Part shown: positions 1-6,082 of the stretch, in pieces | Layout of the letters: each line of letters opens with the position of its first letter | How positions within the stretch are numbered: position 1 is the stretch's first letter | Notes under the pieces: model-generated | The model's input: only the letters and a program-made list of their open reading frames with translations | Told to the model about the DNA's origin: nothing | Databases searched by the model: none | Program-made: the position numbers and the translations under genes | Origin: DG-33 sp964345105 | GTDB lineage: Archaea > Hadarchaeota > Hadarchaeia > Hadarchaeales > Hadarchaeaceae | Reading direction: 5' to 3' | Assembly (NCBI GenBank): GCA_964345105.1 | Contig: CAYFPZ010000019.1 | Location: forward strand, 1 to 7,908 | DNA: 7,908 nucleotides

Positions 1-753
1 GTGGGTTTGATGGGGAAAAAAGTATTCGAATTGTTTTTTGATGAAATTGATAGGATATTAGAAAAAATAAAAAAAACTCAAAAGGAAAATATCCTAAAAG
101 CTGCAGAGCTGGTTTCGGAATGCATCAAGAACGATGGAGTAGTTTACACTTTTGGAACAGGGCACTCACATCTTATTGCAGAAGAGATTTTTGCCAGAGC
201 TGCTACTTTATTTCCCGTACGTGCAATTCTCGAACCCTCTTTAACAGGTCATCACGAAGTGACGAAAAGTTTTAAGGTTGAGCGGTTGGAAGGATTAGGG
301 AAAATAATTGTTGAGCATGTTAGGCCCAAACTTCAAGATATATTTATTGTTATATCCAATTCCGGTGTAAATGCTGTCCCTGTTGAATTCGCTATTGAGG
401 CTAAAAAGAGAGGAAATAAAGTGATAGCAATTACTTCAAAACACTATAGTGAAAATGTCGCTTCTAGACACTCAAGCGGTAAAAAACTGATGGACGTTGC
501 AGACATCGTTTTGGATAATTGTGGAAGATTTGGAGACTACGCTATAAAAGTACCAAACTTGGAACAGGGATTGGGGCCCACATCAGGAATTACTGGGGCA
601 TACATCATACACTCAATCATGGTTCAGGCAGCAGCTAATCTCGTGGGGGTCATGAAAGAACCTCCTGTTGCTTGGAGTGGGAATCTCCCAGACGGAGACA
701 AGAAAAACCAAAAACTTATAGACAAATATTGGGGCCGAATCAGAAACTGGTAG
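1..753 (+). CDS. SIS-domain phosphosugar-binding protein, UPF0309 family
   Basis: A 250-residue cytoplasmic SIS (sugar isomerase) fold protein whose overall pattern matches the UPF0309 family from end to end. The N-terminal helix with the TQKENILKAAEL pattern (about residues 26-37) is followed by the first phosphosugar-loop motif FGTGHSHLIAEEIFARA (51-67). The second is VISNSGVNAVPVEFAIEAKK (117-136), then the ASRHSSGKKLMDVADIVLDN segment (154-173) and a C-terminal SGN..G...NQKLIDKY tail (226-243). SIS proteins bind or isomerise phosphorylated sugars; the exact reaction of UPF0309 members is not established. Neighbours are a sugar ABC importer and a nagA remnant, so a phosphorylated (amino) sugar is a fair guess. 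The start is uncertain: GTG at base 1 and ATG at base 10 are both possible, and the upstream ribosome binding site is outside the window. The family's usual length fits either start. It converges on the ABC ATPase gene with a 44-base gap. Confidence 0.88.
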   Translation: MGLMGKKVFELFFDEIDRILEKIKKTQKENILKAAELVSECIKNDGVVYTFGTGHSHLIAEEIFARAATLFPVRAILEPSLTGHHEVTKSFKVERLEGLGKIIVEHVRPKLQDIFIVISNSGVNAVPVEFAIEAKKRGNKVIAITSKHYSENVASRHSSGKKLMDVADIVLDNCGRFGDYAIKVPNLEQGLGPTSGITGAYIIHSIMVQAAANLVGVMKEPPVAWSGNLPDGDKKNQKLIDKYWGRIRNW

Positions 754-755
754 TT

Positions 756-769
756 GAAGAAAAAAATAG
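756..769 (-). terminator. T-tract terminator of the ABC permease-ATPase operon
   Basis: Read on the minus strand this gives CTATTTTTTTCTTC just past the ATPase stop codon, a T-rich run of the kind that ends archaeal transcription without a strong hairpin. It lies in the 44-base gap between two convergent genes. The call rests on position and composition only. Confidence 0.4.
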
Positions 770-797
770 TGTTCTTTTCAAACTTAGAATTTCCATT

Positions 798-1565
798 TTA
801 TTGTTGTTGTGTGTTATTTGCTCTCCCCGTTGTGATTAATTTAATGAGTTCTTGTTGAGTAATGTTTTCTTTTTTTACATCAGCGATTTTTCTACCTTTG
901 CCGAGAACTACAAATCTATCACATACTGGAAACATGAGATATGGGTTATGAGTGACGAAAACGCTCGAAATTTCTTTTTTTGATTCTATAATATAATTAA
1001 TAACGCGCTCAGTTTCGCCAATGGAAAGGCTGGCTGTAGGTTCGTCTAGCAAGAGAAGTTCAATTCTACCGATTCTTGTCCGCGAGAATGCGACCGATTG
1101 TCTCTCGCCCCCAGATAAATCTTCAACGATGGATTTTGGACTTATGTTAATACCTATCGCGTCTAAAAGAAGTTTTGATTCTTCGTTCATCTTTTTTACG
1201 TCGTTGAACTTTATAGATATTCCTTTGAATAAGGGTATTTTTCTATAAATTTCTCGCGCCAAATAAATATTTTGACTTACTGTTAGACTAGGAACTACCG
1301 AATGGTCTTGGTATATAGTTTCGATTCCTAACCGCATGGCATCTTGAACGCTTTTTAGTTGGGCTAATTTTCCTTTGTAGTAAATTTTTCCTTTATCTGG
1401 CCCGTAGACCCCTGAAATAATTTTTATTAAAGTGCTTTTACCAGCCCCGTTATCACCAACTAGGCCAACAATTTCATTGTTGTATATGCTCGTGCTAACA
1501 TTAGATAAAGCAACTATCTTTCCAAAGGATTTAGTGATCCCTTCTACTCGTAATAACTCTTTCAT
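798..1565 (-). CDS. Sugar ABC transporter ATP-binding protein, single-domain (CUT2/FrcA-like)
   Basis: A 255-residue ABC ATPase that powers sugar import together with the adjacent RbsC-like permease. All nucleotide-binding motifs are present: Walker A GDNGAGKST (37-45), Q-loop IYQD (84-87), signature LSGGERQ (150-156), Walker B ELLLLDEP (169-176) and the switch histidine in FVTHN (203-207). The YQDHSVVPSLTV and DEPTASL stretches are typical of CUT2 sugar importers. That family usually has two fused ATPase domains of about 500 residues; here there is one, as in the fructose ATPase FrcA, so a homodimer is expected. The start was set at ATG 1565, immediately before the MKELLRVEGITKSFG opening. 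The frame stays open upstream to 1715, but those 50 codons overlap the permease gene and have no ABC similarity. Only 8 bases separate this start from the permease stop, so the two are co-transcribed. The C-terminus ends in a short polyglutamine (CAA) run. Confidence 0.9.
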   Translation of the reverse strand: MKELLRVEGITKSFGKIVALSNVSTSIYNNEIVGLVGDNGAGKSTLIKIISGVYGPDKGKIYYKGKLAQLKSVQDAMRLGIETIYQDHSVVPSLTVSQNIYLAREIYRKIPLFKGISIKFNDVKKMNEESKLLLDAIGINISPKSIVEDLSGGERQSVAFSRTRIGRIELLLLDEPTASLSIGETERVINYIIESKKEISSVFVTHNPYLMFPVCDRFVVLGKGRKIADVKKENITQQELIKLITTGRANNTQQQ

Positions 1566-1573
1566 ACATACCC

Positions 1574-2530
1574 CTACCTTGCACCTCGCAATCCGATAGC
1601 TACCGCAAATACGACCATAATGCCTTGTGCCATTAGCTGTATATCTGCGCCAAAACCTAAAATAACCACTGCGTTTGCTATCATAGATAATACTATAGCT
1701 CCAACCACCGGGCATAAAATATTACCTCGACCACCCTTTAGGGAGACGCCCCCAATTATGGGGCCTATTATAGCCTCCAACTCTCGTCCGACTAGTACAG
1801 TTGGTGAACCTGCAGCCATCCTCGCTGCCAACAAGACCCCTGCAAAACTAGCCACTACGCCAGAAAACAACAGGGCGGAGAACTTTACTGTGCGGGTGTT
1901 TATTCCCGCAAACATCGCTGATGTTTCTTCGCCCCCCGCGGCACGAATATGTGTACCAAAAACAGTTTTATGGAGTATTATATACCCGACTACGACTACC
2001 AACAATGTCCAGATGAAAATCATGTCTATGCCAAAAAGTTTGCCACTTGAAAATAAATTAATAAACGTTGAGTCTGATATTGGTACTGCCCTGCGTTCAC
2101 CGATTGCCCAAGTAAGCCCTCTCGCAACTCCCATGGTCCCAAGAGTCACAAGGAGAGCAGGTATTCTCTTTTTGACAAGTATTCCGTTGAATGACCCAAA
2201 AATTAGTCCAGCAAGTAACACTATTATCACTACTGGGAAAAACCCTAGTCCAGTATGCCGCAATAACTGTGCAGCGATCATTGCTGACATAGCGGCAACA
2301 CTGACGGTTGATAAGTCAATTTCTCCCCCAATCATTGGGATGGTCACAGCCACAGCTAGCACAATTATAATAGCTGATTGGATTAGAATTGTTTTTATAT
2401 TTCCGGGGGATACGTACAGAGGTTCTACTAATCCAACAACCACTGCAATCATTATTAAAGCAAATAGGAAGGGGTACCTTCTCACCAGATATAGTAAATA
2501 AAGTAACGACTGCTTATTTATTTTTCTCAT
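1574..2530 (-). CDS. Sugar ABC transporter permease, RbsC-like (BPD_transp_2)
   Basis: A 318-residue polytopic membrane protein of the CUT2 branched-permease family, normal in length. About eight to ten hydrophobic segments can be seen, roughly at 22-40, 46-65, 73-90, 98-117, 125-142, 170-187, 216-237, 252-290 and 298-314. Family signatures are MIGGEIDLSTVSVAAMSAM (66-84), the cytoplasmic ATPase-coupling loop HIRAAGGEETSAMFAGINTR (194-213), and RELEAIIGPIIGGVSLKGGR (249-268), which corresponds to the usual ELDAIAAVVLGGTSLSGGRG. It should form the channel of a sugar importer with the downstream ATPase and the divergent binding protein. The start at ATG 2530 has no ribosome binding site, but a TATA-like element lies about 33 bases upstream, so the mRNA is probably leaderless or nearly so. 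The first 20 codons and the promoter recur almost exactly at 7806-7908. Confidence 0.9.
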   Translation of the reverse strand: MRKINKQSLLYLLYLVRRYPFLFALIMIAVVVGLVEPLYVSPGNIKTILIQSAIIIVLAVAVTIPMIGGEIDLSTVSVAAMSAMIAAQLLRHTGLGFFPVVIIVLLAGLIFGSFNGILVKKRIPALLVTLGTMGVARGLTWAIGERRAVPISDSTFINLFSSGKLFGIDMIFIWTLLVVVVGYIILHKTVFGTHIRAAGGEETSAMFAGINTRTVKFSALLFSGVVASFAGVLLAARMAAGSPTVLVGRELEAIIGPIIGGVSLKGGRGNILCPVVGAIVLSMIANAVVILGFGADIQLMAQGIMVVFAVAIGLRGAR

Positions 2531-2573
2531 TTAATCTCTATCTAATAGAAAATTTTTTGATATAAAGACTTTA
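2471..2573. repeat. Direct repeat copy 1: permease promoter and first 20 codons
   Basis: This 103-base segment matches 7806-7908 in the same orientation without gaps, with three mismatches (at 2488, 2492 and 2537). It spans the permease TATA region, start codon and codons 1-20. The match stops abruptly on the coding side at GGGG. On the other side it runs to the end of the window in copy 2, so its true length is unknown. Confidence 0.95.
2557..2569 (-). promoter_or_regulatory. TATA-box promoter of the permease-ATPase operon
   Basis: On the minus strand the element reads TCTTTATATCAAA, centred about 33 bases before the permease ATG at 2530. With an archaeal TATA-to-start distance of about 25 bases, the transcript would begin only a few bases before the ATG. 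That fits the lack of a ribosome binding site. Confidence 0.5.
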
Positions 2574-2589
2574 CGGGCAACCTTTCCAT

Positions 2590-2627
2590 AAATATTTGTA
2601 CAAATAGGGAAAATTTTGTGCTAAAAT
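2590..2627. repeat. Intergenic direct repeat, unit 1, with perfect 14-base palindrome
   Basis: The unit begins AAATATTTGTACAAATA and ends in TTTTGTGCTAAAAT. It recurs 61-62 bases later (2651-2689). Inside it, TATTTGTACAAATA at 2593-2606 is a perfect 14-base inverted repeat, suitable for a dimeric repressor. It lies between the divergent promoters, upstream of the permease TATA element. An operator role is inferred. Confidence 0.6.
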
Positions 2628-2650
2628 CTGCTTAAAAATTACATTTTAAA

Positions 2651-2689
2651 AAATATTTGTATAAATATTAAAAATTTTTGTGCTAAAAT
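2651..2689. repeat. Intergenic direct repeat, unit 2, near-palindromic
   Basis: This is the second unit of the repeat at 2590-2627, with TATTTGTATAAATA at 2654-2667 (one base off the palindrome) and the same GTGCTAAAAT end at 2680-2689. A third, weaker match, AAATTGTATAAATA, follows at 2686-2699. The spacing of about 61 bases is close to six helical turns, so bound proteins would lie on the same face of the DNA. Confidence 0.6.
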
Positions 2690-2714
2690 TGTATAAATAT
2701 AATAAATTTATCAC

Positions 2715-2732
2715 CAAAAACTATATAAATAT
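2715..2732 (+). promoter_or_regulatory. BRE/TATA promoter of the substrate-binding protein gene
   Basis: The A-rich stretch CAAAAA followed by CTATATAAATAT resembles an archaeal BRE plus TATA box. Its centre is about 32 bases before the chosen ATG at 2758, implying a very short leader. The TATA-like TTGTATAAATATAA at 2689-2702 is a possible second promoter. Confidence 0.5.
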
Positions 2733-2757
2733 ATGTGACAAACGCTGGGTCGATACA

Positions 2758-3951
2758 ATGGTAAAAATCTCTAGTGTTGCAGTGTTAGCTGTTGTCGTTA
2801 TAGTATGTGTTGCTGCTGTAGCCATATATTTTGCCAATATACCAGCGCCAGAAGCTCCAGAAGAGCCTGAAGAACCTGAAGATAATTTGCCTGCACTTGA
2901 ATGGGATTCAGCGACATCTTATAGTAGAGGTCCATTTGATGTTGATTCCATGAACACTGCGCAAATAACAGCACTGTTAACCGAGGAGGATAAAGAAGCT
3001 TTAAAACAGATGAACTTAAAAGTAGCAGTACAGGAGCAAGCTGCTACAGAGGAAACCTCAATCGCGAGGACGGCAGGATACGAGCTAGCTGCGGAAGAGC
3101 TTGGCATAGAAGTGGTTAGTATTAACTATGCGGAATGGGACCCGTTAAGAGAAATAGAGTTGGTTGAAACCGCTATGTTAGAAAACCCTGATTATTTCAT
3201 TGTTTCAACGGTTGAGCCTGAAGGAACTAAGGCGGTGTGGAGAAAAGTCGCGGATGCGGGGATACCTATCGTTGTTATTAGTACTTATTTCCCCGGCTTA
3301 GAAGTTCCTGAAGAGATAATAAGCAATTCAACGGATGATTCGAAAGGCACTGGAGTTTGCGCAGGCGATTTGATGGCTCAGGCATTGTATGAAAAATATG
3401 GCGAATATAAGGGAAAAGTAGTAACGTTGGACTGGGGTATTGAATTCTTCGTCACGAATCAAAGAGAGGAAGGATTCAGACAAAACATGAAGTTATATCC
3501 CAACATTGAAGTCGTTGGCAGAGAAACTTTCCCAGACCCCAGTGCGGTTCTTGATACAGCAAAAGCCATTCTCCCGAGGTATCCAGATATAGACGGTATA
3601 TTTGTAACATGGACTGAACCATGTGCGATGGATGTGCTCCAAGCAGCGAAGGAGTTAGGTAGAACGGATTTAATAATAACTTCTGTAGACCTCAGCGAAA
3701 GGGTTGCTATAGAAATAGCCAAAGCGGAAGGACCTACACTTTACGGCGTTTCTGCTGGAGATTCCGCTCTAGTAGGGTATAATGCTGTTTATCTTGCAGC
3801 ACTCCACGCTCTTGGTAAAGAAGTACCGCAACTCGCGACTATACCCACTATGCGTGTGGGACAAAGTAATTTAATTGAATCTTGGGATGAAGCTTATGCT
3901 TCGATTGGCAAACCAATCCCTCCCGAGGTTCTCGATATCTTAGGAGGATAG
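2758..3951 (+). CDS. Sugar ABC transporter substrate-binding protein (periplasmic-binding-protein type 1, RbsB-like)
   Basis: A 397-residue extracytoplasmic sugar-binding protein. Residues 4-26 form a hydrophobic N-terminal segment without a lipobox cysteine at a cleavage site, so it may act as a membrane anchor. It is followed by a proline/glutamate-rich linker (about 29-43) typical of archaeal binding proteins. The binding-protein fold begins near LKVAVQEQ (87-94), with lobe 1 through DYFIVSTVEPEGTKAVWRKV (145-164) and GIPIVVIS (168-175). Lobe 2 runs from about 219 (GKVVTLDWG) past DIDGIFVTW (277-285) and IITSVD (306-311). This pattern is the sugar-binding Peripla_BP_4 type, matching the divergent CUT2 permease and ATPase; the ligand cannot be read from the sequence. 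The start was placed at ATG 2758 because the hydrophobic segment and the promoter both point there. The open frame extends back to 2680, but those codons overlap promoter DNA. Confidence 0.88.
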   Translation: MVKISSVAVLAVVVIVCVAAVAIYFANIPAPEAPEEPEEPEDNLPALEWDSATSYSRGPFDVDSMNTAQITALLTEEDKEALKQMNLKVAVQEQAATEETSIARTAGYELAAEELGIEVVSINYAEWDPLREIELVETAMLENPDYFIVSTVEPEGTKAVWRKVADAGIPIVVISTYFPGLEVPEEIISNSTDDSKGTGVCAGDLMAQALYEKYGEYKGKVVTLDWGIEFFVTNQREEGFRQNMKLYPNIEVVGRETFPDPSAVLDTAKAILPRYPDIDGIFVTWTEPCAMDVLQAAKELGRTDLIITSVDLSERVAIEIAKAEGPTLYGVSAGDSALVGYNAVYLAALHALGKEVPQLATIPTMRVGQSNLIESWDEAYASIGKPIPPEVLDILGG

Positions 3952-4034
3952 AGGTAAATTTAGATTACCATTGCTAACACTGGGAAACCTAAAACCTACC
4001 ACCTGACGATGTTCAGGATGCAGAGATAATAGAG

Positions 4035-4073
4035 GGCGGAGCAAAACGCAACGGCCCGCCATTTTATTTTTTT
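4035..4073 (+). terminator. Possible hairpin plus T-tract terminator after the binding-protein gene
   Basis: GGCGG (4035-4039) can pair with CCGCC (4056-4060) around a 16-base loop, followed at once by ATTTTATTTTTTT. It lies about 84 bases past the binding-protein stop. The stem is short and the loop large, so the T-tract may be the real signal. Confidence 0.4.
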
Positions 4074-4086
4074 GACCCATGATTGA

Positions 4087-4183
4087 GGTCGCCTTGACCT
4101 GCTCGTCCACCCACCGCACGAGCTCCTGATCTATCGTCGCGGAGACCTTCACTTTGTCCAAAGGAGTCACCCCTCGCCCTCAT
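4087..4183 (-). pseudogene. Ribbon-helix-helix (CopG/antitoxin-like) protein remnant
   Basis: The frame starting at GTG 4170 encodes KVKVSATIDQELVRWVDEQV, which has the look of the N-terminal strand and first helix of a ribbon-helix-helix DNA-binding domain. A good archaeal ribosome binding site, GGTGAT (4191-4196), lies 7 bases before an ATG at 4183. That ATG is in a different frame from the domain, and removing one G from the GGGG run at 4170-4173 would join the two (MRARVTPLDKVKV...). After about 4087 no frame continues with the second helix, so the C-terminal half is gone. I read this as a pseudogene with a frameshift and a truncation. A functional short protein from GTG 4170 is possible but less likely. 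The target and any partner toxin are unknown; none is visible nearby. Confidence 0.55.
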
Positions 4184-4247
4184 GATATCCATCACCAGCC
4201 ATTTTGACAAACACACTTTTAAATTCCATTATCCTACCATTAAAATG

Positions 4248-4354
4248 TCATATAATTAATAAATTGGCAGCTATCTTCCCGAAGGACAGGCCCTCCCCCC
4301 TGAGCTTCTTCATCTTCTCCAAGATTTCGGGGGTGTCACCTTTCTCCTCGGCAT
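4248..4354 (-). pseudogene. Small HTH protein remnant, copy C (frameshifted and truncated)
   Basis: This is a damaged relative of the intact HTH gene at 7373-7555. Both open with MPRRKVTP and share the leader GGTAATGAT (here 4358-4366) just before the ATG. Two extra bases (CA) in GTGACACCCCCGAA, about 4334-4339, break the frame and lead to an early stop. With them removed the reading is MPRRKVTPEILEKMKKLRGE followed by GLSFGKIAAN. Similarity ends near 4264, within the helix-turn-helix, where AT-rich DNA begins. The copy lies only a few bases beyond the glycerate kinase stop codon, in the same orientation. The remnant would not make a complete DNA-binding domain. Confidence 0.75.
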
Positions 4355-4379
4355 TGTATCATTACCCTATAAAATCTAT

Positions 4380-5744
4380 TTAGATATATATCAAAGTAGT
4401 TATATCCATTACGTTTGTTCCCGTTGGTCCAGTTACAATAATGTCCCCGAGTTTCTTGAAAAATCGATAGGAGTCATTCCGTTCGAGATACGATGTAGGA
4501 TCGAGTTTTAGGCTTTCGGCTTTTTTCAAAGTAAAGCCGTCTGCCACGGCCCCAGCTACGTCCGTCGGACCGTCTACACCATCAGTAGCAAAAGACGCGA
4601 TCGTTATGTTTTCTAAATCAGATATGTTTATCGCCGCGCTGAGTACAAGTTCTTGATTCCGACCACCAATCCCCTCGCCCCCCACGGTCACCGTCGTCTC
4701 GCCCCCCCATACCAAAAGAGCTGGCTTTGCCACTTTTGTTTTCCTTGCAACGAAAGCGAGATAATCACCAACATCTCGGGCCTCACCTTGCATCGGGGGA
4801 GTAGGTGCAGAAACTTTAAAACCGTGCATCCTCCCAACTCTTTTGGCCGCTTCAACTGCGTTGCTATTACGTGCAACTATCACATTCTTTACGTTACGAA
4901 AACATTCCTCTCCAGGTTTTGGTGTCTCTGGTTTTTTGCCTTCGATCCCCTTTTTAAGGTGATTCACTACTCCTCTTGGAACCTTCCCTAAGAGCCCATA
5001 TCTTTCAAGCACAGCTAACGCGTCCGAAAAAGTTGTTGGGTCCGGGCTTGTTGGGCCGCTTGCGATTGTGCTCGGCGAGTCTCCCACCACATCCGAAATC
5101 AGTAGGCCGACTACACTTGCTGGATACGCAGCTCTGGCTAATTGACCCCCTTTTATCCTCGAGAGATGTTTCCTAACAGTGTTGATTTCTTGGATGGTGG
5201 CACCGCTCTTTAAGAGTAGTTGAGTTGTTTTTCGGATTTCATACAAGTTCATGTCCTCCACGGGTAGAGAAACAAGAGCTGAGCCACCACCACTTATTAA
5301 GGAAATCACTATGTCTTGTGATGAGAGATCGCTCACCGCCGCCAGCATCCGCTTGGTACCTTCCACACTTGCCCCGGTAGGGAGTGGGTGACCAGCCTCC
5401 GTGAGTTTAATATTATGCGTATAGTGCCCAGATGCTGTTCCCTTTGGAACATTCACCACGCCCCCTGTGATCCTATCGCCTAAGATCTTCTCTAGTGCCT
5501 CGGCCATTACCACACTTGCCTTTCCACCGCCCACCACCACGATATCCCCAATTTTTTCAAGGTTGAACTTATGGCCCCCGATCTTTAGCCACTCCCTTTC
5601 AATCCTTACATATTGCCGTATGGCAGAGAAAGGGTTTACTGACTCGATCACATTTTCGATAAGCTCTATCAGAATCTCCCTGCTTTTTCGGAGCTTGCGG
5701 GTCTGAGCATTCCCGAGCAATTCATCCGTGTTCTTTACTATCAC
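4380..5744 (-). CDS. Glycerate 2-kinase (MOFRL family)
   Basis: A 454-residue cytoplasmic kinase, full length for the family, that phosphorylates D-glycerate to 2-phosphoglycerate with ATP. The N-terminal DUF4147 domain has VVVGGGKAS (69-77), AGHPLPTGAS (117-126), SLISGGGSALVSLP (148-161), the INTVRKHLSRIKGGQLA segment (187-203) and ISDVVGDSPSTIASGPTSPD (216-235). The MOFRL domain has GGETTVTVGGEGIGGRNQEL (347-366), SFATDGVDGPTDVAGA (384-399) and the closing TGPTGTNVMD (438-447). All conserved blocks are intact. In archaea this enzyme feeds glycerate from the non-phosphorylative Entner-Doudoroff route, or from imported glycerate, into glycolysis. The start is GTG 5744; a stop codon directly precedes it in frame, so no longer start exists, though a later TTG cannot be excluded. 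The ribosome binding site is poor (GGAG only 3 bases away). The stop of the upstream 68-codon frame overlaps this GTG (GTGA), which may couple translation. Confidence 0.93.
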   Translation of the reverse strand: MIVKNTDELLGNAQTRKLRKSREILIELIENVIESVNPFSAIRQYVRIEREWLKIGGHKFNLEKIGDIVVVGGGKASVVMAEALEKILGDRITGGVVNVPKGTASGHYTHNIKLTEAGHPLPTGASVEGTKRMLAAVSDLSSQDIVISLISGGGSALVSLPVEDMNLYEIRKTTQLLLKSGATIQEINTVRKHLSRIKGGQLARAAYPASVVGLLISDVVGDSPSTIASGPTSPDPTTFSDALAVLERYGLLGKVPRGVVNHLKKGIEGKKPETPKPGEECFRNVKNVIVARNSNAVEAAKRVGRMHGFKVSAPTPPMQGEARDVGDYLAFVARKTKVAKPALLVWGGETTVTVGGEGIGGRNQELVLSAAINISDLENITIASFATDGVDGPTDVAGAVADGFTLKKAESLKLDPTSYLERNDSYRFFKKLGDIIVTGPTGTNVMDITTLIYI

Positions 5745-5947
5745 TTACTCCACAGCCCAAGAACTCCAAAATGTTCCTTAAGGCGTGACACCACAGCCTC
5801 TCGAAAAACTCCTCTTCTCTCAGATACCTGAAAACAGTCGCGTATAATAGGCCCATTTTTTCGGCTATCCTTCCTTTGGGCACCCCTACTTCCCTTAAGC
5901 ATTCTCATCTCCTCGAGGACTTCTTCAGTTACTTTTTTCTTCTGCAT
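5722..5947 (-). pseudogene. Small HTH protein, copy B (single-base frameshift)
   Basis: The reading from ATG 5947 starts MQKKKVTEEVLEEMRML, like the intact HTH gene at 7373-7555, but after codon 17 it loses all similarity and ends at 5741. Dropping one A from CTTAAGG (about 5894-5899) restores a 74-residue protein. It continues REVGVPKGRIAEKMGLLYAT then VFRYLREEE, matching GEIANRLGLAPMTVYNHLRK of the intact copy. The corrected frame would end at 5722, overlapping the glycerate kinase start by 23 bases. A strong ribosome binding site GGAGTGAT (5954-5961) sits 6 bases before the ATG, and a TATA-like element lies at 5975-5988, so the gene was recently functional. A sequencing error or programmed frameshifting are alternatives. 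If active, it could regulate the glycerate kinase and larA genes on either side. Confidence 0.72.
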
Positions 5948-5974
5948 TATATCATCACTCCACTAAATTATGTA

Positions 5975-5988
5975 ACATATATATTTAA
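5975..5988 (-). promoter_or_regulatory. TATA element for HTH copy B and the glycerate kinase gene
   Basis: The minus strand reads TTAAATATATATGT, centred about 34 bases before ATG 5947. It is the only strong TATA-like element upstream of the HTH copy and, through it, of the glycerate kinase gene, so the two may share a transcript. Confidence 0.4.
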
Positions 5989-6022
5989 TTATGCGTGAGT
6001 TTAGAAGGTTCACAACTCGGAG

Positions 6023-6041
6023 GTTATTTATTAATTATAAC
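6023..6041 (+). promoter_or_regulatory. Probable larA promoter
   Basis: GGTTATTTATTAATTATAAC is an AT-rich TATA-like stretch 45-60 bases before the racemase ATG at 6083. It is the best promoter candidate on this strand in the 135-base divergent gap. No convincing ribosome binding site precedes the ATG. A five-codon frame (ATG 6062 to TAA 6077-6079) lies in the leader, and its in-frame stop rules out a longer start. Confidence 0.35.
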
Positions 6042-6082
6042 GGATTAGTACAATTGAACATATGCAAATGGAAAATTAAATC

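Noticed and set aside
1566..1715. 50-codon N-terminal extension of the ABC ATPase frame
   Set aside because: It overlaps the permease coding sequence in another frame and shows no ABC similarity; MKELLRVEGITKSFG is the normal ABC opening.
1620..2501. Long open frame (293 codons) on the plus strand opposite the permease gene
   Set aside because: It is a mirror of the permease codons; its translation is rich in Pro/Thr/Ile with no domain pattern, while the minus strand encodes a clear RbsC-type protein.
2680..2757. Upstream extension of the binding-protein frame to a GTG at 2680
   Set aside because: The extra 26 codons overlap the repeat and TATA elements, and the hydrophobic N-terminal segment starts right after ATG 2758.
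3998..4034. Possible C/D-box RNA or small hairpin RNA after the binding-protein gene
   Set aside because: A CTGA-like box and a 5-base stem (CCTGA/TCAGG) occur, but no proper box C partner or extended pairing is present.
4653..4991. 112-codon plus-strand frame opposite the glycerate kinase
   Set aside because: Antisense shadow of conserved MOFRL-kinase codons with no ribosome binding site or recognisable domain.
5741..5947. 68-codon frame taken as an independent protein
   Set aside because: Its first 17 codons match the HTH family, but the rest does not; the HTH continues in the neighbouring frame, so a frameshifted gene explains it better.
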